This document shows, piece by piece, positions 53,841 to 62,755 of a DNA stretch of 64,000 bases. Source of the stretch: Niastella koreensis GR20-10 (lineage in GTDB: Bacteria; Bacteroidota; Bacteroidia; Chitinophagales; Chitinophagaceae); assembly GCF_000246855.1 (NCBI RefSeq), contig NC_016609.1, positions 8,506,744 through 8,570,743 of the forward strand, given 5' to 3'. Position 1 is the first letter of the stretch, and each line of letters starts with the position of its first letter. The notes under the pieces are model-generated. The model did no database searches. It was not told where the DNA came from and saw only the letters and a list, made by a program, of their open reading frames with translations. A program made the position numbers and the translations under genes.

Positions 53841-55124
53841 ATGGTGAAATGGATGGCCACCAGTCTGGCAGCACTGACAATTGCCGTTTCATTGCCGGCT
53901 CAGCAGTCCGGCAGAAGCGAAGACTTAAAACATCAGCAAATTGAAATTCAGCGCGAGATAGATCAGCTGAAGAGTTCGCTTACTGATTCAAAGAAGCGAA
54001 CCAGGGCGGGGATGCGCCAGTTGGAAATGGTGCAGGCAAAACTTCGCCTGCGCGAAAAAGCCATCAGGAACATCAATCAGCAAATAGACATGCTGGAAGG
54101 CAACATTGACCGGTCAAGAATGGAGATCGACAGCCTGAATACCCGGCTGGATACAATGAAGGCGCAATACGCCCGCAATACGGTAACTGCCTATAAGCTC
54201 AGCACCAATTACGGCTTCCTCAACTTTATACTCTCGGCCCGCTCTTTTAACGAAGCCTATAAAAGACTGCAATATTTCAACGCTTATCATGAATACTGTG
54301 AGGACCAGGAGGCAACCATTATAAAAATCCAGAAACTGCTGGCCGGAAAGATCAATGGGTTGGAATGCACCCGCCGGGAAAAAGACCAGGTGGTGAAGGA
54401 ACAGGTGGTGCAAAAGAAAGAACTGGAAGCAGAGAAGAAGGACAAGAACAATGCAGTAAGGAACTTTAAAACCCGCGAACAGGAGATCAGCCAGGAGCTT
54501 ACGGTCAAAAAGAAAGCCGACCACGAACTGACCCTGGCCATTCAACATGCTATCTCGGCCGACTTTTACGCCGCTACCGGCGGTGGCCGGAAGACTACCA
54601 CAAAAAAGAAAACGACCACCACTAAAAAAACAACCAAAAAGAAAACGAAGGTAAAGGTCAAGGTAAAGGAAGAAGAGGACGACGACGTGGTATTATCACC
54701 AGAGGCTAAACTCCTGAATGGAAGTTTTAAAAACAATAAAGGCAAATTGCCCTGGCCGGTTGATAACGCGAATATCAAGATCCGTTTCGGGCCCTATAAA
54801 ATCCCCAACATGGAGGTTATTGGCAACAACCCCGGATTAACCCTGGCCACAGAACCAGGTGCCGAAGTGAAAGCTGTATTTGACGGCGAGATCCTGAGCG
54901 TATTCAATGTAGAAGGCAACCGGTCGGTAATGGTGCGCCATGGGCTTTACTTTACCGTTTATGCCAACCTGGCTTCGGTAAACGTAACAAAAGGGCAGAA
55001 AATAACCCAGGGACAAATACTGGGTGTGGCTGGCAAAGACGGTGAAGGCAATGGCGAAATTGATTTTATCTTAATGAAAGAAAGGACCAATATCGATCCT
55101 GCGCTTTGGATCAAAAAGAAATAA
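53841..55124 (+). CDS. EnvC-like murein hydrolase activator, second copy
   Basis: 427 residues, a tandem paralogue. Signal peptide MVKWMATSLAALTIAVSLPAQ, coiled coil (about 25-240) and a degenerate LytM domain (GKLPWPVDNANIKIRFG, NNPGL instead of HKGID, YANLA instead of YAHLS). Its linker (about 250-285) is unlike the first copy: blocks of Lys and Thr followed by KVKVKVKEEEDDD. The coiled coil includes extra cysteines (HEYCEDQ, LECTRR). Divergence of linker and cysteines suggests a different partner or location. Confidence 0.87.
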   Translation: MVKWMATSLAALTIAVSLPAQQSGRSEDLKHQQIEIQREIDQLKSSLTDSKKRTRAGMRQLEMVQAKLRLREKAIRNINQQIDMLEGNIDRSRMEIDSLNTRLDTMKAQYARNTVTAYKLSTNYGFLNFILSARSFNEAYKRLQYFNAYHEYCEDQEATIIKIQKLLAGKINGLECTRREKDQVVKEQVVQKKELEAEKKDKNNAVRNFKTREQEISQELTVKKKADHELTLAIQHAISADFYAATGGGRKTTTKKKTTTTKKTTKKKTKVKVKVKEEEDDDVVLSPEAKLLNGSFKNNKGKLPWPVDNANIKIRFGPYKIPNMEVIGNNPGLTLATEPGAEVKAVFDGEILSVFNVEGNRSVMVRHGLYFTVYANLASVNVTKGQKITQGQILGVAGKDGEGNGEIDFILMKERTNIDPALWIKKK

Positions 55125-55127
55125 CTG

Positions 55128-55165
55128 ATACGTTGACGGGTTAAAACGTTAACCCGTCAACGTAT
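55128..55165. terminator. Perfect 16-bp hairpin between convergent genes
   Basis: ATACGTTGACGGGTTA (55128-55143) and its exact inverse (55150-55165) with a 6-base loop. It is built from the GTTGAC/GTTAAC repeat words and fills the 45-base space between the envC-like gene and bshA. Likely bidirectional terminator, though without a long T run. Confidence 0.55.
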
Positions 55166-55169
55166 TAAC

Positions 55170-56309
55170 TTATACGCGAGACGCTATATTCTGCAGAAAA
55201 CGATTATACAACGCTTCGTACCGGGGAACAATAGTTTCGATATCGTATAAACGGGCATGGGCAGCTGCTTTTGTTTTAAACCGGTTCAGTTTGTTTTCAT
55301 CAGACAGCAGTTCAATAGCCCGGATGCTCATAGTTTCCACATCGCCCACATCGGCCAGGTACCCGGTTTCCCCCTCGATATTTACTTCGGGCAAACCACC
55401 TGCGTTACTGCTTATCACCGGTACACCGGCTGCCATAGCTTCCAGCGCTGCCAATCCAAAGCTTTCATAATCGGAAGGCAGAATGAACAGATCACTAATA
55501 GCCAGTACTTCTTCAATTTGCTCCTGGCGGCCAACAAAACGGGTTTCATCATAAACGCCCAGTTCGCGGGCAAGGCTTTCTGCGGCGGGGCGTTCAGGCC
55601 CATCGCCCACAAACAGCAATTTGCTGGGTACTTTTTTGTTCAGCTCGGCAAATACTTTCACCACATCGGTCACCCTTTTCAGTTTACGGAAGTTGGAAGC
55701 ATGCAAAACCACTTTCTCGTTATGCGGCGCAATTACGCGGCGGAAAGCATCGATGGGTTTTTTGCGAAAGCGTTTAACATCCACAAAGTTCTGAATGACC
55801 TTGATCTCTTTTTCTATCTTGAAATTATTATACGTTTCATCGCGCAGGTTTTGCGACACCGCGGTAATGGCATCGCTTTCATTGATGGAAAACGTAACCA
55901 CGGGCGCAAAGGTTTTATCCTTCCCAACCAGGGTAATATCGGTACCGTGCAGGGTAGTGATCACCGGGAGGATCTTGCCCTGTTTTTCCAGTATTTTCTT
56001 GGCCATATACGCGGCCGACGCATGGGGGATGGCATAGTGCACGTGTAACAGGTCGATATTATTATTAACTATAACATCTACCATGGTACTGGCCAACGCG
56101 GTTTCATATGGCGGATAATCGAACAGCGGATAATTAGGCACCCGTACCTCGTGATAAAAAATATTGGCATTAAACTCACTCAGCCTCACCGGCGGTTGGT
56201 ACGTAATAAAATGAACCTGGTGGCCTTTATCGGCCAGTGCTTTGCCTAATTCTGTTGCCAGAACACCACTTCCTCCAAACGTTGGGTAGCAAACAATTGC
56301 AATGCGCAT
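55170..56309 (-). CDS. bshA: N-acetyl-alpha-D-glucosaminyl L-malate synthase
   Basis: 379 residues, GT4 glycosyltransferase. BshA joins GlcNAc from UDP-GlcNAc to L-malate, the first step of bacillithiol synthesis. Family marks: [64 protein letters not shown] and [22 protein letters not shown] with the E-x7-E nucleotide-sugar motif. Bacillithiol needs cysteine in its last step, linking this gene to the sulfur genes upstream. bshB and bshC are not in the window. Confidence 0.93.
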   Translation of the reverse strand: MRIAIVCYPTFGGSGVLATELGKALADKGHQVHFITYQPPVRLSEFNANIFYHEVRVPNYPLFDYPPYETALASTMVDVIVNNNIDLLHVHYAIPHASAAYMAKKILEKQGKILPVITTLHGTDITLVGKDKTFAPVVTFSINESDAITAVSQNLRDETYNNFKIEKEIKVIQNFVDVKRFRKKPIDAFRRVIAPHNEKVVLHASNFRKLKRVTDVVKVFAELNKKVPSKLLFVGDGPERPAAESLARELGVYDETRFVGRQEQIEEVLAISDLFILPSDYESFGLAALEAMAAGVPVISSNAGGLPEVNIEGETGYLADVGDVETMSIRAIELLSDENKLNRFKTKAAAHARLYDIETIVPRYEALYNRFLQNIASRV

Positions 56310-56404
56310 ACTGCGATTTATATATTAAGATGGTGAAGGTAATTTAAAACGGCCAAAAACGGTCGGGGGGATCATTTTGACTATTTTAGCGTAAAATAAC
56401 GCAC

Positions 56405-57781
56405 ATGAGATTGAAATTGTTTACGCTAGTGTTAACAATTCTGGCTTTTAATGCCCGTGCCCAAAACGAAGATTCGTTAAAAATAAGGGCCATCGCCGAT
56501 GAAATACTCCTGCATAGCTCCGCTTACGAAAATTTACGCGTACTTACCAAACAGGTGGGTGGCCGCCTGAGTGGTTCCCCCCAAACCTATAAAGCCGAAG
56601 CCTGGGGGCACAAAGCACTCGAAAAGGCCGGGGCCGACCGGGTATTAGAACAGCCCTGCCTGGTGCCCCACTGGGTGCGTGGTGGTAAAGACCTGCTCGT
56701 ACTGCCCGGCTGGTCAACCCATATACTTGATGTACTGGCATTGGGGAATTCTGTAGGCACCGGACCAAAAGGTATTTCGGCGCCGGTAATATTGGTAAAT
56801 TCTTTTGAAGAGCTGGAGAAAAAGAAAGACCAGGTAAAAGGCAAGATCGTTTTTTATAATATCAAGTTCAATGATACTTACATTAAAACCTTTGAAGCAT
56901 ACCGCGATGCCGTAGTGTACCGGGGGGCAGGGCCCAGCCAGGCTGCTAAATATGGGGCAGTGGGCGTGTTGATTCGTTCTATGAGTCATGCCGCGGATAA
57001 CAACCCGCATACCGGTACAACCCGTTACAACGATTCGTTCCCCAAAATACCTGCAGCAGCGATGGGTTTGCAGGATGCTGATAAACTGGCGGCGTACCTG
57101 GTAAAAGCATCCGAACTGGTACCGGAAGTACGAGTTAACCTGACAACGAATGGCAAAATGCTGCCCGATACGGTAGCGCATAATATTATTGGTGAGATCA
57201 CCGGCAGCGAGTTTCCCGACCAGATCATTACCATCGGCGGTCACCTCGATAGCTGGGACCCCGCTGAAGGTGCGCATGATGATGGAAGTGGCTGCGTACA
57301 TTCAATAGAAGTATTAAGGGCATTAAAAGCCATCGGGTACAAACCCAAACGCACCATCAGGGTGGTATTGTTTGCCAATGAAGAGAACGGTACCCGCGGC
57401 GGCCTCAAGTACGCGGAGGAAGCCAAGCTTAAAAAGGAGAAACATATTTTTGCGCTGGAAAGTGATGAAGGCGGCTTTACCCCCCGCGGTTTTGGGGTAA
57501 CCATGCCGGCCGACCAGCTGAATAAATTACGCAGCTGGCTGCCTTTGCTGTCGCCCTATGGCATCAGTGAGATCAACAATGGCGGTGGCGGATCTGATAT
57601 TGGTCCCCTGGCTAAAGAACTGGGTACCCCGTTGGCGGGGTTACAACCCGATTCGCAACGGTATTTCGATATCCACCATGCCCGCAGCGATGTGTTTGAA
57701 GCCGTGAATAAACGCGAGCTGGAACTGGGTGCTGTTTCTATTGCGGCATTAATATATCTTGTGGACAAATACGGTCTTTAA
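56405..57781 (+). CDS. Secreted M28-family zinc peptidase with PA domain
   Basis: 458 residues with signal peptide MRLKLFTLVLTILAFNARAQ. Order: N-terminal part, protease-associated insert (about 120-240, SAPVILVNSFEELEKKKDQVKGKIVFYN), then the M28 catalytic domain. Zinc and catalytic residues are His280 (GGHLDSWDP), Asp292 (AHDDGSG), Glu326/327 (NEENGTRGG), Asp in ESDEGGF and a His in DIHHARSD. It resembles plasma glutamate carboxypeptidase, an exopeptidase for small peptides. Confidence 0.92.
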   Translation: MRLKLFTLVLTILAFNARAQNEDSLKIRAIADEILLHSSAYENLRVLTKQVGGRLSGSPQTYKAEAWGHKALEKAGADRVLEQPCLVPHWVRGGKDLLVLPGWSTHILDVLALGNSVGTGPKGISAPVILVNSFEELEKKKDQVKGKIVFYNIKFNDTYIKTFEAYRDAVVYRGAGPSQAAKYGAVGVLIRSMSHAADNNPHTGTTRYNDSFPKIPAAAMGLQDADKLAAYLVKASELVPEVRVNLTTNGKMLPDTVAHNIIGEITGSEFPDQIITIGGHLDSWDPAEGAHDDGSGCVHSIEVLRALKAIGYKPKRTIRVVLFANEENGTRGGLKYAEEAKLKKEKHIFALESDEGGFTPRGFGVTMPADQLNKLRSWLPLLSPYGISEINNGGGGSDIGPLAKELGTPLAGLQPDSQRYFDIHHARSDVFEAVNKRELELGAVSIAALIYLVDKYGL

Positions 57782-57844
57782 CCAATAGGCAATAAACAAT
57801 TGCCTATTGGTTATTGCCTATTGAACTAACCCTTACTTACAATA

Positions 57845-58219
57845 ATGAAAAAGATCATTCTAATCGTAGTTCTCTTGCTTTTACTGGTAGCATCAGGCAT
57901 CATATACTTTAGGTATTTCTATGTGTTTGGCGAAGGAGTGAAATCGGGCCATTTGAATTACGTGGTACTGAAAGGTGATGTCTTCAAAACCTACGAAGGC
58001 AAATTGATCCAGGGCGGATTCAAGTCCCGTTCAGCCGGCACCATACAATCGAATGATTTTGAGTTCTCCATTGTAAATAAATCGATCGCCGAAAAAATGA
58101 TGACCAACAGCGGTAAATGGTTCGATCTGCATTACCGCGAATACCACCATGTAGTGGCCTGGCGCGGCAATACCGTTTATGTGGTGGATAGCATTCTTTC
58201 TATGCGCGATGACTATTAA
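57845..58219 (+). CDS. Small membrane-anchored protein of unknown function
   Basis: 124 residues. One N-terminal helix (4-22, IILIVVLLLLLVASGIIYF) and a soluble domain SGHLNYVVLKGDVFKTYEGKLIQGGFKSRSAG, FEFSIVNKSIAEKMM, WRGNTVYVVDSI. Such proteins are widespread in Bacteroidota and are often labelled as 6-phosphogluconate dehydrogenase without good reason; no dehydrogenase motif is present here. Its stop overlaps the stop of the next, convergent gene by 4 bases. Confidence 0.8.
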   Translation: MKKIILIVVLLLLLVASGIIYFRYFYVFGEGVKSGHLNYVVLKGDVFKTYEGKLIQGGFKSRSAGTIQSNDFEFSIVNKSIAEKMMTNSGKWFDLHYREYHHVVAWRGNTVYVVDSILSMRDDY

Positions 58220-58929
58220 TTACCTGCGAGCATACAAAATATAGCAGGGCGTTTGTGCAGATCGGGCAGTTGGGCTTTCCACTGCCCCAGTGTTTTGGTA
58301 TGTATGTATTCGGTGGGCGCCGTAATATCTGCTGCAATACACAACCTGGTAGTGGGTTTACCGGTTTTTATCAATGTTTCCAACAGTTGGTTATTCCGGT
58401 AAGGCGTTTCAATAAACACCTGCGTACAATTCTTCCTGGCCGATTCATTTTCCAGTTCTTTAATGGCTTCCCTGCGTTGCGTGGTATCGATGGGCAAATA
58501 CCCCACAAACTGAAACTGCTGGCCATTCATGCCACTGGCCATCAATGCCAGTAAGATACTGCTGGGGCCAACCAGCGGTTTTACCGTAGCGCCCGCTGCA
58601 TGGGCTGCATCTGTCAACAACTGACCAGGATCAGCAATTCCGGGGCAACCCGCTTCGCTGATAATACCAATCGTTTTATTGGCCTTTACATGTTTGTTGA
58701 AGGCGGTAAGCGTGGCTACGTTATTGGTTTTGTCAATAAGCACCCAGGTATAGTTATCTATCACCATTTCCTTCCAGATGCTTTTTAAATAACGGCGTGC
58801 CGTACGTTCATTCTCCACAAAAAATACCTGGCACTGGCCTACTGCATCCTTAACATACGCAGGAATGGTCTCTGTTGCCTTTTCATCCAATACAGAAGGG
58901 ATCAGATATATGGTGCTTGTTGATTGCAA
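58216..58929 (-). CDS. Tetrapyrrole-methylase-family SAM methyltransferase (RsmI-like)
   Basis: 237 residues. TP-methylase fold as in the 16S rRNA 2'-O-methyltransferase RsmI: IYLIPSVLDE in place of the usual GTPIGN, ISEAGCPGIADPGQLLTDAAHAAG, LVGPSSILLALMASGMNGQQFQFVGYLP and FIETPYRNNQLLETLI. The altered N-terminal loop and short length put it in a Bacteroidota side branch whose target is not certain. It ends tail-to-tail with the small membrane protein. Confidence 0.85.
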   Translation of the reverse strand: MQSTSTIYLIPSVLDEKATETIPAYVKDAVGQCQVFFVENERTARRYLKSIWKEMVIDNYTWVLIDKTNNVATLTAFNKHVKANKTIGIISEAGCPGIADPGQLLTDAAHAAGATVKPLVGPSSILLALMASGMNGQQFQFVGYLPIDTTQRREAIKELENESARKNCTQVFIETPYRNNQLLETLIKTGKPTTRLCIAADITAPTEYIHTKTLGQWKAQLPDLHKRPAIFCMLAGN

Positions 58930-59062
58930 TTTGTTTGTTTTTAGTTCTCAGTTCTCAGTTGTTTTAAGCCCGGAGGCTGCCGCGCAGTGGTGTATCGGCT
59001 TTTGGCTTTCAGCTTTTAGCTTTTAGCCTGTATTTGCCCGCTGCCTGAAGCTTGTAGCTGTA
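58930..59062. repeat. Composite AGTTCTC / AGCTTT dispersed repeat
   Basis: TTTAGTTCTCAGTTCTCAGTT, then GCCCGGAGGCTGCCGCGCAGTGG, then GGCTTTTGGCTTTCAGCTTT and TTAGCTTTTAGCC, ending GAAGCTTGTAGCTGTATT. It is the same composite as 41624-41735 in opposite orientation. No gene. Confidence 0.55.
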
Positions 59063-59833
59063 TTATTCCATTCCTACTTTATCATCTCTATGATACAGGC
59101 TAATAGTAGCCGCTACCACAGCATATGCAGGAGCTAATACCCAGCCAATAACAGGCAACAGGTGCATCAGGTAGAACACAATGCCATTGCCAATAGCCAG
59201 TCCCTTGTGTTTGCCAATAAAAGCAATGCTTTCACCGGGCGACAGGCGATGGCGTTCGCAACTATAATCCAGCATGGAGAAACCATAATAATAGCAATCT
59301 ACCAGTACGATGGTTACCGGTACTACCCAGCCTACCAGGGGAATAAAAGAAAGTATAAGTAACGAAATGGTATATACCGATTGCCACAGGGTGTTCCGCA
59401 AGGCCAGTTTAATACCCCGTACGATGTCGGCAAACAGTTGTTTAAAGCTGAAAGGAAAATCTTTTCCTTCCATAATGGCTTCGGTTTTTTCGCTCAGGTA
59501 GGCGAACACCGGAGAACCTATAATGAGGAACATATATTTGAACAGGGAGAAATAAAACAGCATCATAATGAGCTGCACTATAAGTCCACCCATCATGAAT
59601 AAAAAGCTCAGGATCTGGCTGCGTTGGGAATTCACCCAGCGGTCTATGCCCAGCCAGTGATTAAAAGCCGAAACAACCTGGCTGCTGGAGACCCAGAAGA
59701 AAATGAAACCCGCAATGAACAACAGGGTGTAAAAGATCCCGGGCACTATGATCCATTTCCAGAGCTTGTGCTCCCTGATAAAGCGATGCGCCCTGGCATA
59801 GGACTGAATGGCGGTAACGATTTCTTTCAGCAA
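59063..59833 (-). CDS. EI24/CysZ-like membrane protein
   Basis: 256 residues with four or more membrane helices: WIIVPGIFYTLLFIAGFIFFW, FLFMMGGLIVQLIMMLFYF, VYTISLLILSFIPLVGWVVP and NGIVFYLMHLLPVIGWVLAPAYAVVAA. The IGSPVFAYLSEKTEAIMEG and PLVGWVVPVTIVLVDCYYYGFSMLDYSCER segments are those of the EI24 family, which includes the sulfate permease CysZ. A role in sulfate entry would fit the window's cys operon but is only an inference; it is 27 kb from that operon. Confidence 0.8.
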   Translation of the reverse strand: MLKEIVTAIQSYARAHRFIREHKLWKWIIVPGIFYTLLFIAGFIFFWVSSSQVVSAFNHWLGIDRWVNSQRSQILSFLFMMGGLIVQLIMMLFYFSLFKYMFLIIGSPVFAYLSEKTEAIMEGKDFPFSFKQLFADIVRGIKLALRNTLWQSVYTISLLILSFIPLVGWVVPVTIVLVDCYYYGFSMLDYSCERHRLSPGESIAFIGKHKGLAIGNGIVFYLMHLLPVIGWVLAPAYAVVAATISLYHRDDKVGME

Positions 59834-59983
59834 GTTTTATAAATTTGATTTTTCCATATTCTATAGTTGGGCGGGCCCAAACTTAGTAAATATTTCAATT
59901 AGGACATGGAATGAATCCACAATCAGCCATATTTTGAGTATAATACACGCTTATAGGTTATTATATTAACGTCATTAACGCCA

Positions 59984-60607
59984 ATGAAAAAATTAGCATC
60001 CGGGTTCTATAATCGTGCCGATGTGGTGAAAATAGCGAAAGAATTGATCGGCAAAATACTGGTTACTCAATTTGGGGAAGGAATAACGTCGGGCCGTATT
60101 GTAGAAACCGAAGCCTATGCCGGCGCCATTGACCGGGCCTCGCATGCATTTAACAACAGAAGAACCAACAGAACGGAAGTGATGTATAAACCCGGCGGCG
60201 TTGCCTATGTATATCTTATCTATGGCATCCATCAATTGTTTAATGTGGTCACCAACATAAAAGATGTTCCGCATGCCATCCTCATTCGTGCGCTGGACCC
60301 TATTTACGGCATAAACACCATGCTGGAGCGTACGGGAAAACACCGGGCCGATTATACCCTTACCAAGGGCCCGGGCAATGTGTCGAAAGCATTGGGTATT
60401 ACTACCAGTCATACCGGCGTTGATTTGCTGGGCGATGAGATCTACATTGCCGAAGATGATTTTGCAGTGGCCAAAAAAGACATCATCGCCACCCCGCGCA
60501 TAGGCGTTGATTATGCCGGCGAAGATGCAAAACTGCCCTACCGCTTTATTTTAAAAGACAATCCGTACGTAAGCGGAAAGAAAACGCAGAATACGCCGAA
60601 GGCTTAA
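59984..60607 (+). CDS. 3-methyladenine DNA glycosylase (AAG family)
   Basis: 207 residues. It removes alkylated purines from DNA. The family signature includes GRIVETEAYAGAIDRASHAFNNRRTNRTEVMYKPGGVAYVYLIYGIHQLFNVV with the catalytic Glu in TEAY, and KGPGNVSKALGI with the DNA-binding loop. Length is standard. The last codons (QNTPKA) run into GCTGAAGGC-type repeat DNA. Confidence 0.92.
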   Translation: MKKLASGFYNRADVVKIAKELIGKILVTQFGEGITSGRIVETEAYAGAIDRASHAFNNRRTNRTEVMYKPGGVAYVYLIYGIHQLFNVVTNIKDVPHAILIRALDPIYGINTMLERTGKHRADYTLTKGPGNVSKALGITTSHTGVDLLGDEIYIAEDDFAVAKKDIIATPRIGVDYAGEDAKLPYRFILKDNPYVSGKKTQNTPKA

Positions 60608-60785
60608 CGCTGAAGGCTGAATGCTGAACGCCGAACGCAAAACGCAGCATGCCGGAAAAGAAACCAGAATGGCATAAAATACAAATGCCGCCAAATCTAT
60701 TTTATTTGGCGGCATTTGCGTAGTATTATTTTACCTGTTGGTTATATTATCCGGAGCGCTCTGAGCGTAGTCAAAGGGCGAAGGA
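60608..60785. other. Convergent spacer with hairpin and dispersed motif
   Basis: 178 bases. It has an AACGCTGAAGGCTGAATGC repeat (60600-60645), the hairpin at 60682-60718, and CTCTGAGCGTAGTC-AAAGGGCGAAGG near 60758-60783, which resembles a short motif (CTGAGCGnAGTCGAAGG) dispersed in many bacterial genomes. Confidence 0.45.
60682..60718. terminator. Bidirectional hairpin between convergent genes
   Basis: Perfect 15-bp arms CAAATGCCGCCAAAT and ATTTGGCGGCATTTG around a 7-base loop. It lies between the glycosylase gene and porP-like gene and probably ends both; flanking DNA is A/T-rich. Confidence 0.7.
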
Positions 60786-61814
60786 CTAGAAGTGCGGACA
60801 AGGAATGCCTTTATAACCCGGCGGACGTTTTATAAAGATGAGTGATATTTCAATGCCGCCACGGCTTTGAGAGGCCGCTTTCAGGCTCGAAACGTTAACA
60901 TCATACGAAGCACCCAGCCTGAACCCGCTAAACTCCAGGCCCACGTAAGGGATCAGCGCGTCGTTCACGTTGTTGAAGCGCGTCCATAAACCTGCATAAA
61001 AGCTGGTAGGGTTGTCTTCATCCTCGTTCATATTGAACCCAACGGCGCCACCGGCCACCACATTGGTAGCACCGGCCTGCCGGCTGAATAATGTACTGAT
61101 ATAAATATTGCGGGTATTATCTGCGAAGGGGATAGAACCACCCGCATTTACGGTTACCCGCGGATTGAGTGTATAAAAGATATCACCGGTAAACGATTCT
61201 CTTGGTTTGTTAAGGTGGTAGCCGCTTACACCGAAGTAGTAGTTGTTATAACCATCGGTAGAGCCATTGAACAGGGCGCCAACCGACACGTCGAAATAAC
61301 TCAGGTTTATCTGACGGTCATTAACGGTTTCACCACTGGGGTTGGTCCAGCCGCCAAACTGGTCCAGCTCATCTTCAAAGTTCAGTTTGGTACCATCGAG
61401 CCGTTTTGTATTGTAAGTACCCTGAAAACCGATCCCGATCGAGTTCAACCCATCTTCGTCGATCCCTTTGTGATAGGACGTCGATACGGAGAGTAAATTA
61501 GTGGATAGGATACCGTTAGCTGTTTTATCTGTCATTGCCAGCACCCCTACACCCCACGTATCCAGATCTGAGATCTTGTTACGTAAAATAGGCGCGTCGA
61601 ACGATACTGTTGAGGTAACAAAAGCCTTACTGATTGCAGGCCATTGGTCCCGGTAGTTACCGGCAATGCGGAAATCACCGTTGAATTTACCGGTCAAAGC
61701 AGGGTTCAATGTAAGGGGAGAAACGAAGAATTGTGAAAAATTGGGGTCTTGTGCTACCGCAGTCTTCAGCAGGGTGCAAAGTATGATCGCAATATAAAAT
61801 TTCCTCAGTCGCAT
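60786..61814 (-). CDS. PorP/SprF-family outer-membrane protein
   Basis: 342 residues from the ATG at 61814 (MRLRKFYIAIILCTLLKTAVAQ). The mature start QDPNFSQFFVSPLTLNPALTGKFNGDFRIAGNYRDQWPAI is the family hallmark, and the rest is a beta-barrel ending GGIEISLIFIKRP. PorP/SprF proteins work with type IX secretion and often export a partner protein encoded just upstream; here the upstream genes are upp and anmK, so this copy stands alone. Confidence 0.9.
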   Translation of the reverse strand: MRLRKFYIAIILCTLLKTAVAQDPNFSQFFVSPLTLNPALTGKFNGDFRIAGNYRDQWPAISKAFVTSTVSFDAPILRNKISDLDTWGVGVLAMTDKTANGILSTNLLSVSTSYHKGIDEDGLNSIGIGFQGTYNTKRLDGTKLNFEDELDQFGGWTNPSGETVNDRQINLSYFDVSVGALFNGSTDGYNNYYFGVSGYHLNKPRESFTGDIFYTLNPRVTVNAGGSIPFADNTRNIYISTLFSRQAGATNVVAGGAVGFNMNEDEDNPTSFYAGLWTRFNNVNDALIPYVGLEFSGFRLGASYDVNVSSLKAASQSRGGIEISLIFIKRPPGYKGIPCPHF

Positions 61815-61972
61815 AAGTTGTGAGTCTAATAACAAAATACGAAAAAAAACGACACGTCAGAGCATATAACGGTGTAATCAGGTATTAATTTTCCGCACAG
61901 GAATATTTGCTCAAAAATCGAAATGTCTAATGTATACTATATTTTTTAAGAAAGGGTTGGCACAGGAAAAGA

Positions 61973-61988
61973 TAGTGCTTTAGCACTA
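61973..61988. promoter_or_regulatory. TAGTGCT-TT-AGCACTA dyad
   Basis: Exact 7-bp arms with a 2-base centre, lying 19 bases past the upp stop and about 160 bases upstream of the porP-like start. It may be an operator for the latter or part of a upp terminator; no T run follows. Confidence 0.3.
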
Positions 61989-62007
61989 GTAAGATGAGAT
62001 AGTATTT

Positions 62008-62658
62008 TTACATCTGCACCTTGGTCCCGAATGCCAGATCGCCGGCGTCTCCTAATCCGGGAACAATGTAACCTTTGGCGGTCAGTTCTTCGTCAATGTC
62101 GCCGCACCAGATCTTCACCTGGGGCTCACTGCGCCGCACATATTCAATTCCCACACTGCAGGCAATGGCGGCTACTACGTGTATCTCGCGCGGGTGTCCT
62201 TCTTCGCGCAGGTATTGGATGGTTTTAACCAGGGAAGAACCGGTTGCCAGCATCGGGTCTGAAATGATCACCACCCGGTTTTCGAGTTCGGGACAGGAAA
62301 TATAGTCCAGGCTGATCTCGAAGCTGCCATCCAGATTGTGTTTGCGGTAAGCCGAAATAAATGCGTTGTCGGCTTTGTCGAAGTAGTTCAGCAAACCCTG
62401 GTGCAGCGGCAGTCCGGCCCGCAGAATAGTGGCCAGTACCGGCTGTTCTTTCATTACTTTGGAGGGGGCGATGCCCAGCGGCGTTTGTACTTCCTTTTCT
62501 TCATATACCAGCGTGCGGCTGATCTCGTAAGCGGCTATTTCACCAATACGTTCCAGGTTACGGCGGAAACGCATGCGGTCCGACTGAATTTGAACATCCC
62601 GGATCTCGCTGATCCAGTCGCAAATCAGGGAACATTTATCACTGAGGTTAATAACCAT
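62008..62658 (-). CDS. upp: Uracil phosphoribosyltransferase
   Basis: 216 residues. It salvages uracil to UMP using PRPP. The PRPP-binding motif VIISDPMLATGSSLVKTI and the uracil-binding GYIVPGLGDAGDLAFGTK near the C-terminus are present, with LRAGLPLHQGLL as the flexible loop region. Divergent from anmK. Confidence 0.94.
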   Translation of the reverse strand: MVINLSDKCSLICDWISEIRDVQIQSDRMRFRRNLERIGEIAAYEISRTLVYEEKEVQTPLGIAPSKVMKEQPVLATILRAGLPLHQGLLNYFDKADNAFISAYRKHNLDGSFEISLDYISCPELENRVVIISDPMLATGSSLVKTIQYLREEGHPREIHVVAAIACSVGIEYVRRSEPQVKIWCGDIDEELTAKGYIVPGLGDAGDLAFGTKVQM

Positions 62659-62755
62659 GAGAAGAGTTTTGGATTTAATATGGCGATATATGAAATTTGA
62701 CGGGCAAATCTATTCCAAAATATTCTTTTTTAATACCAGAAATCTACCAAACGCT

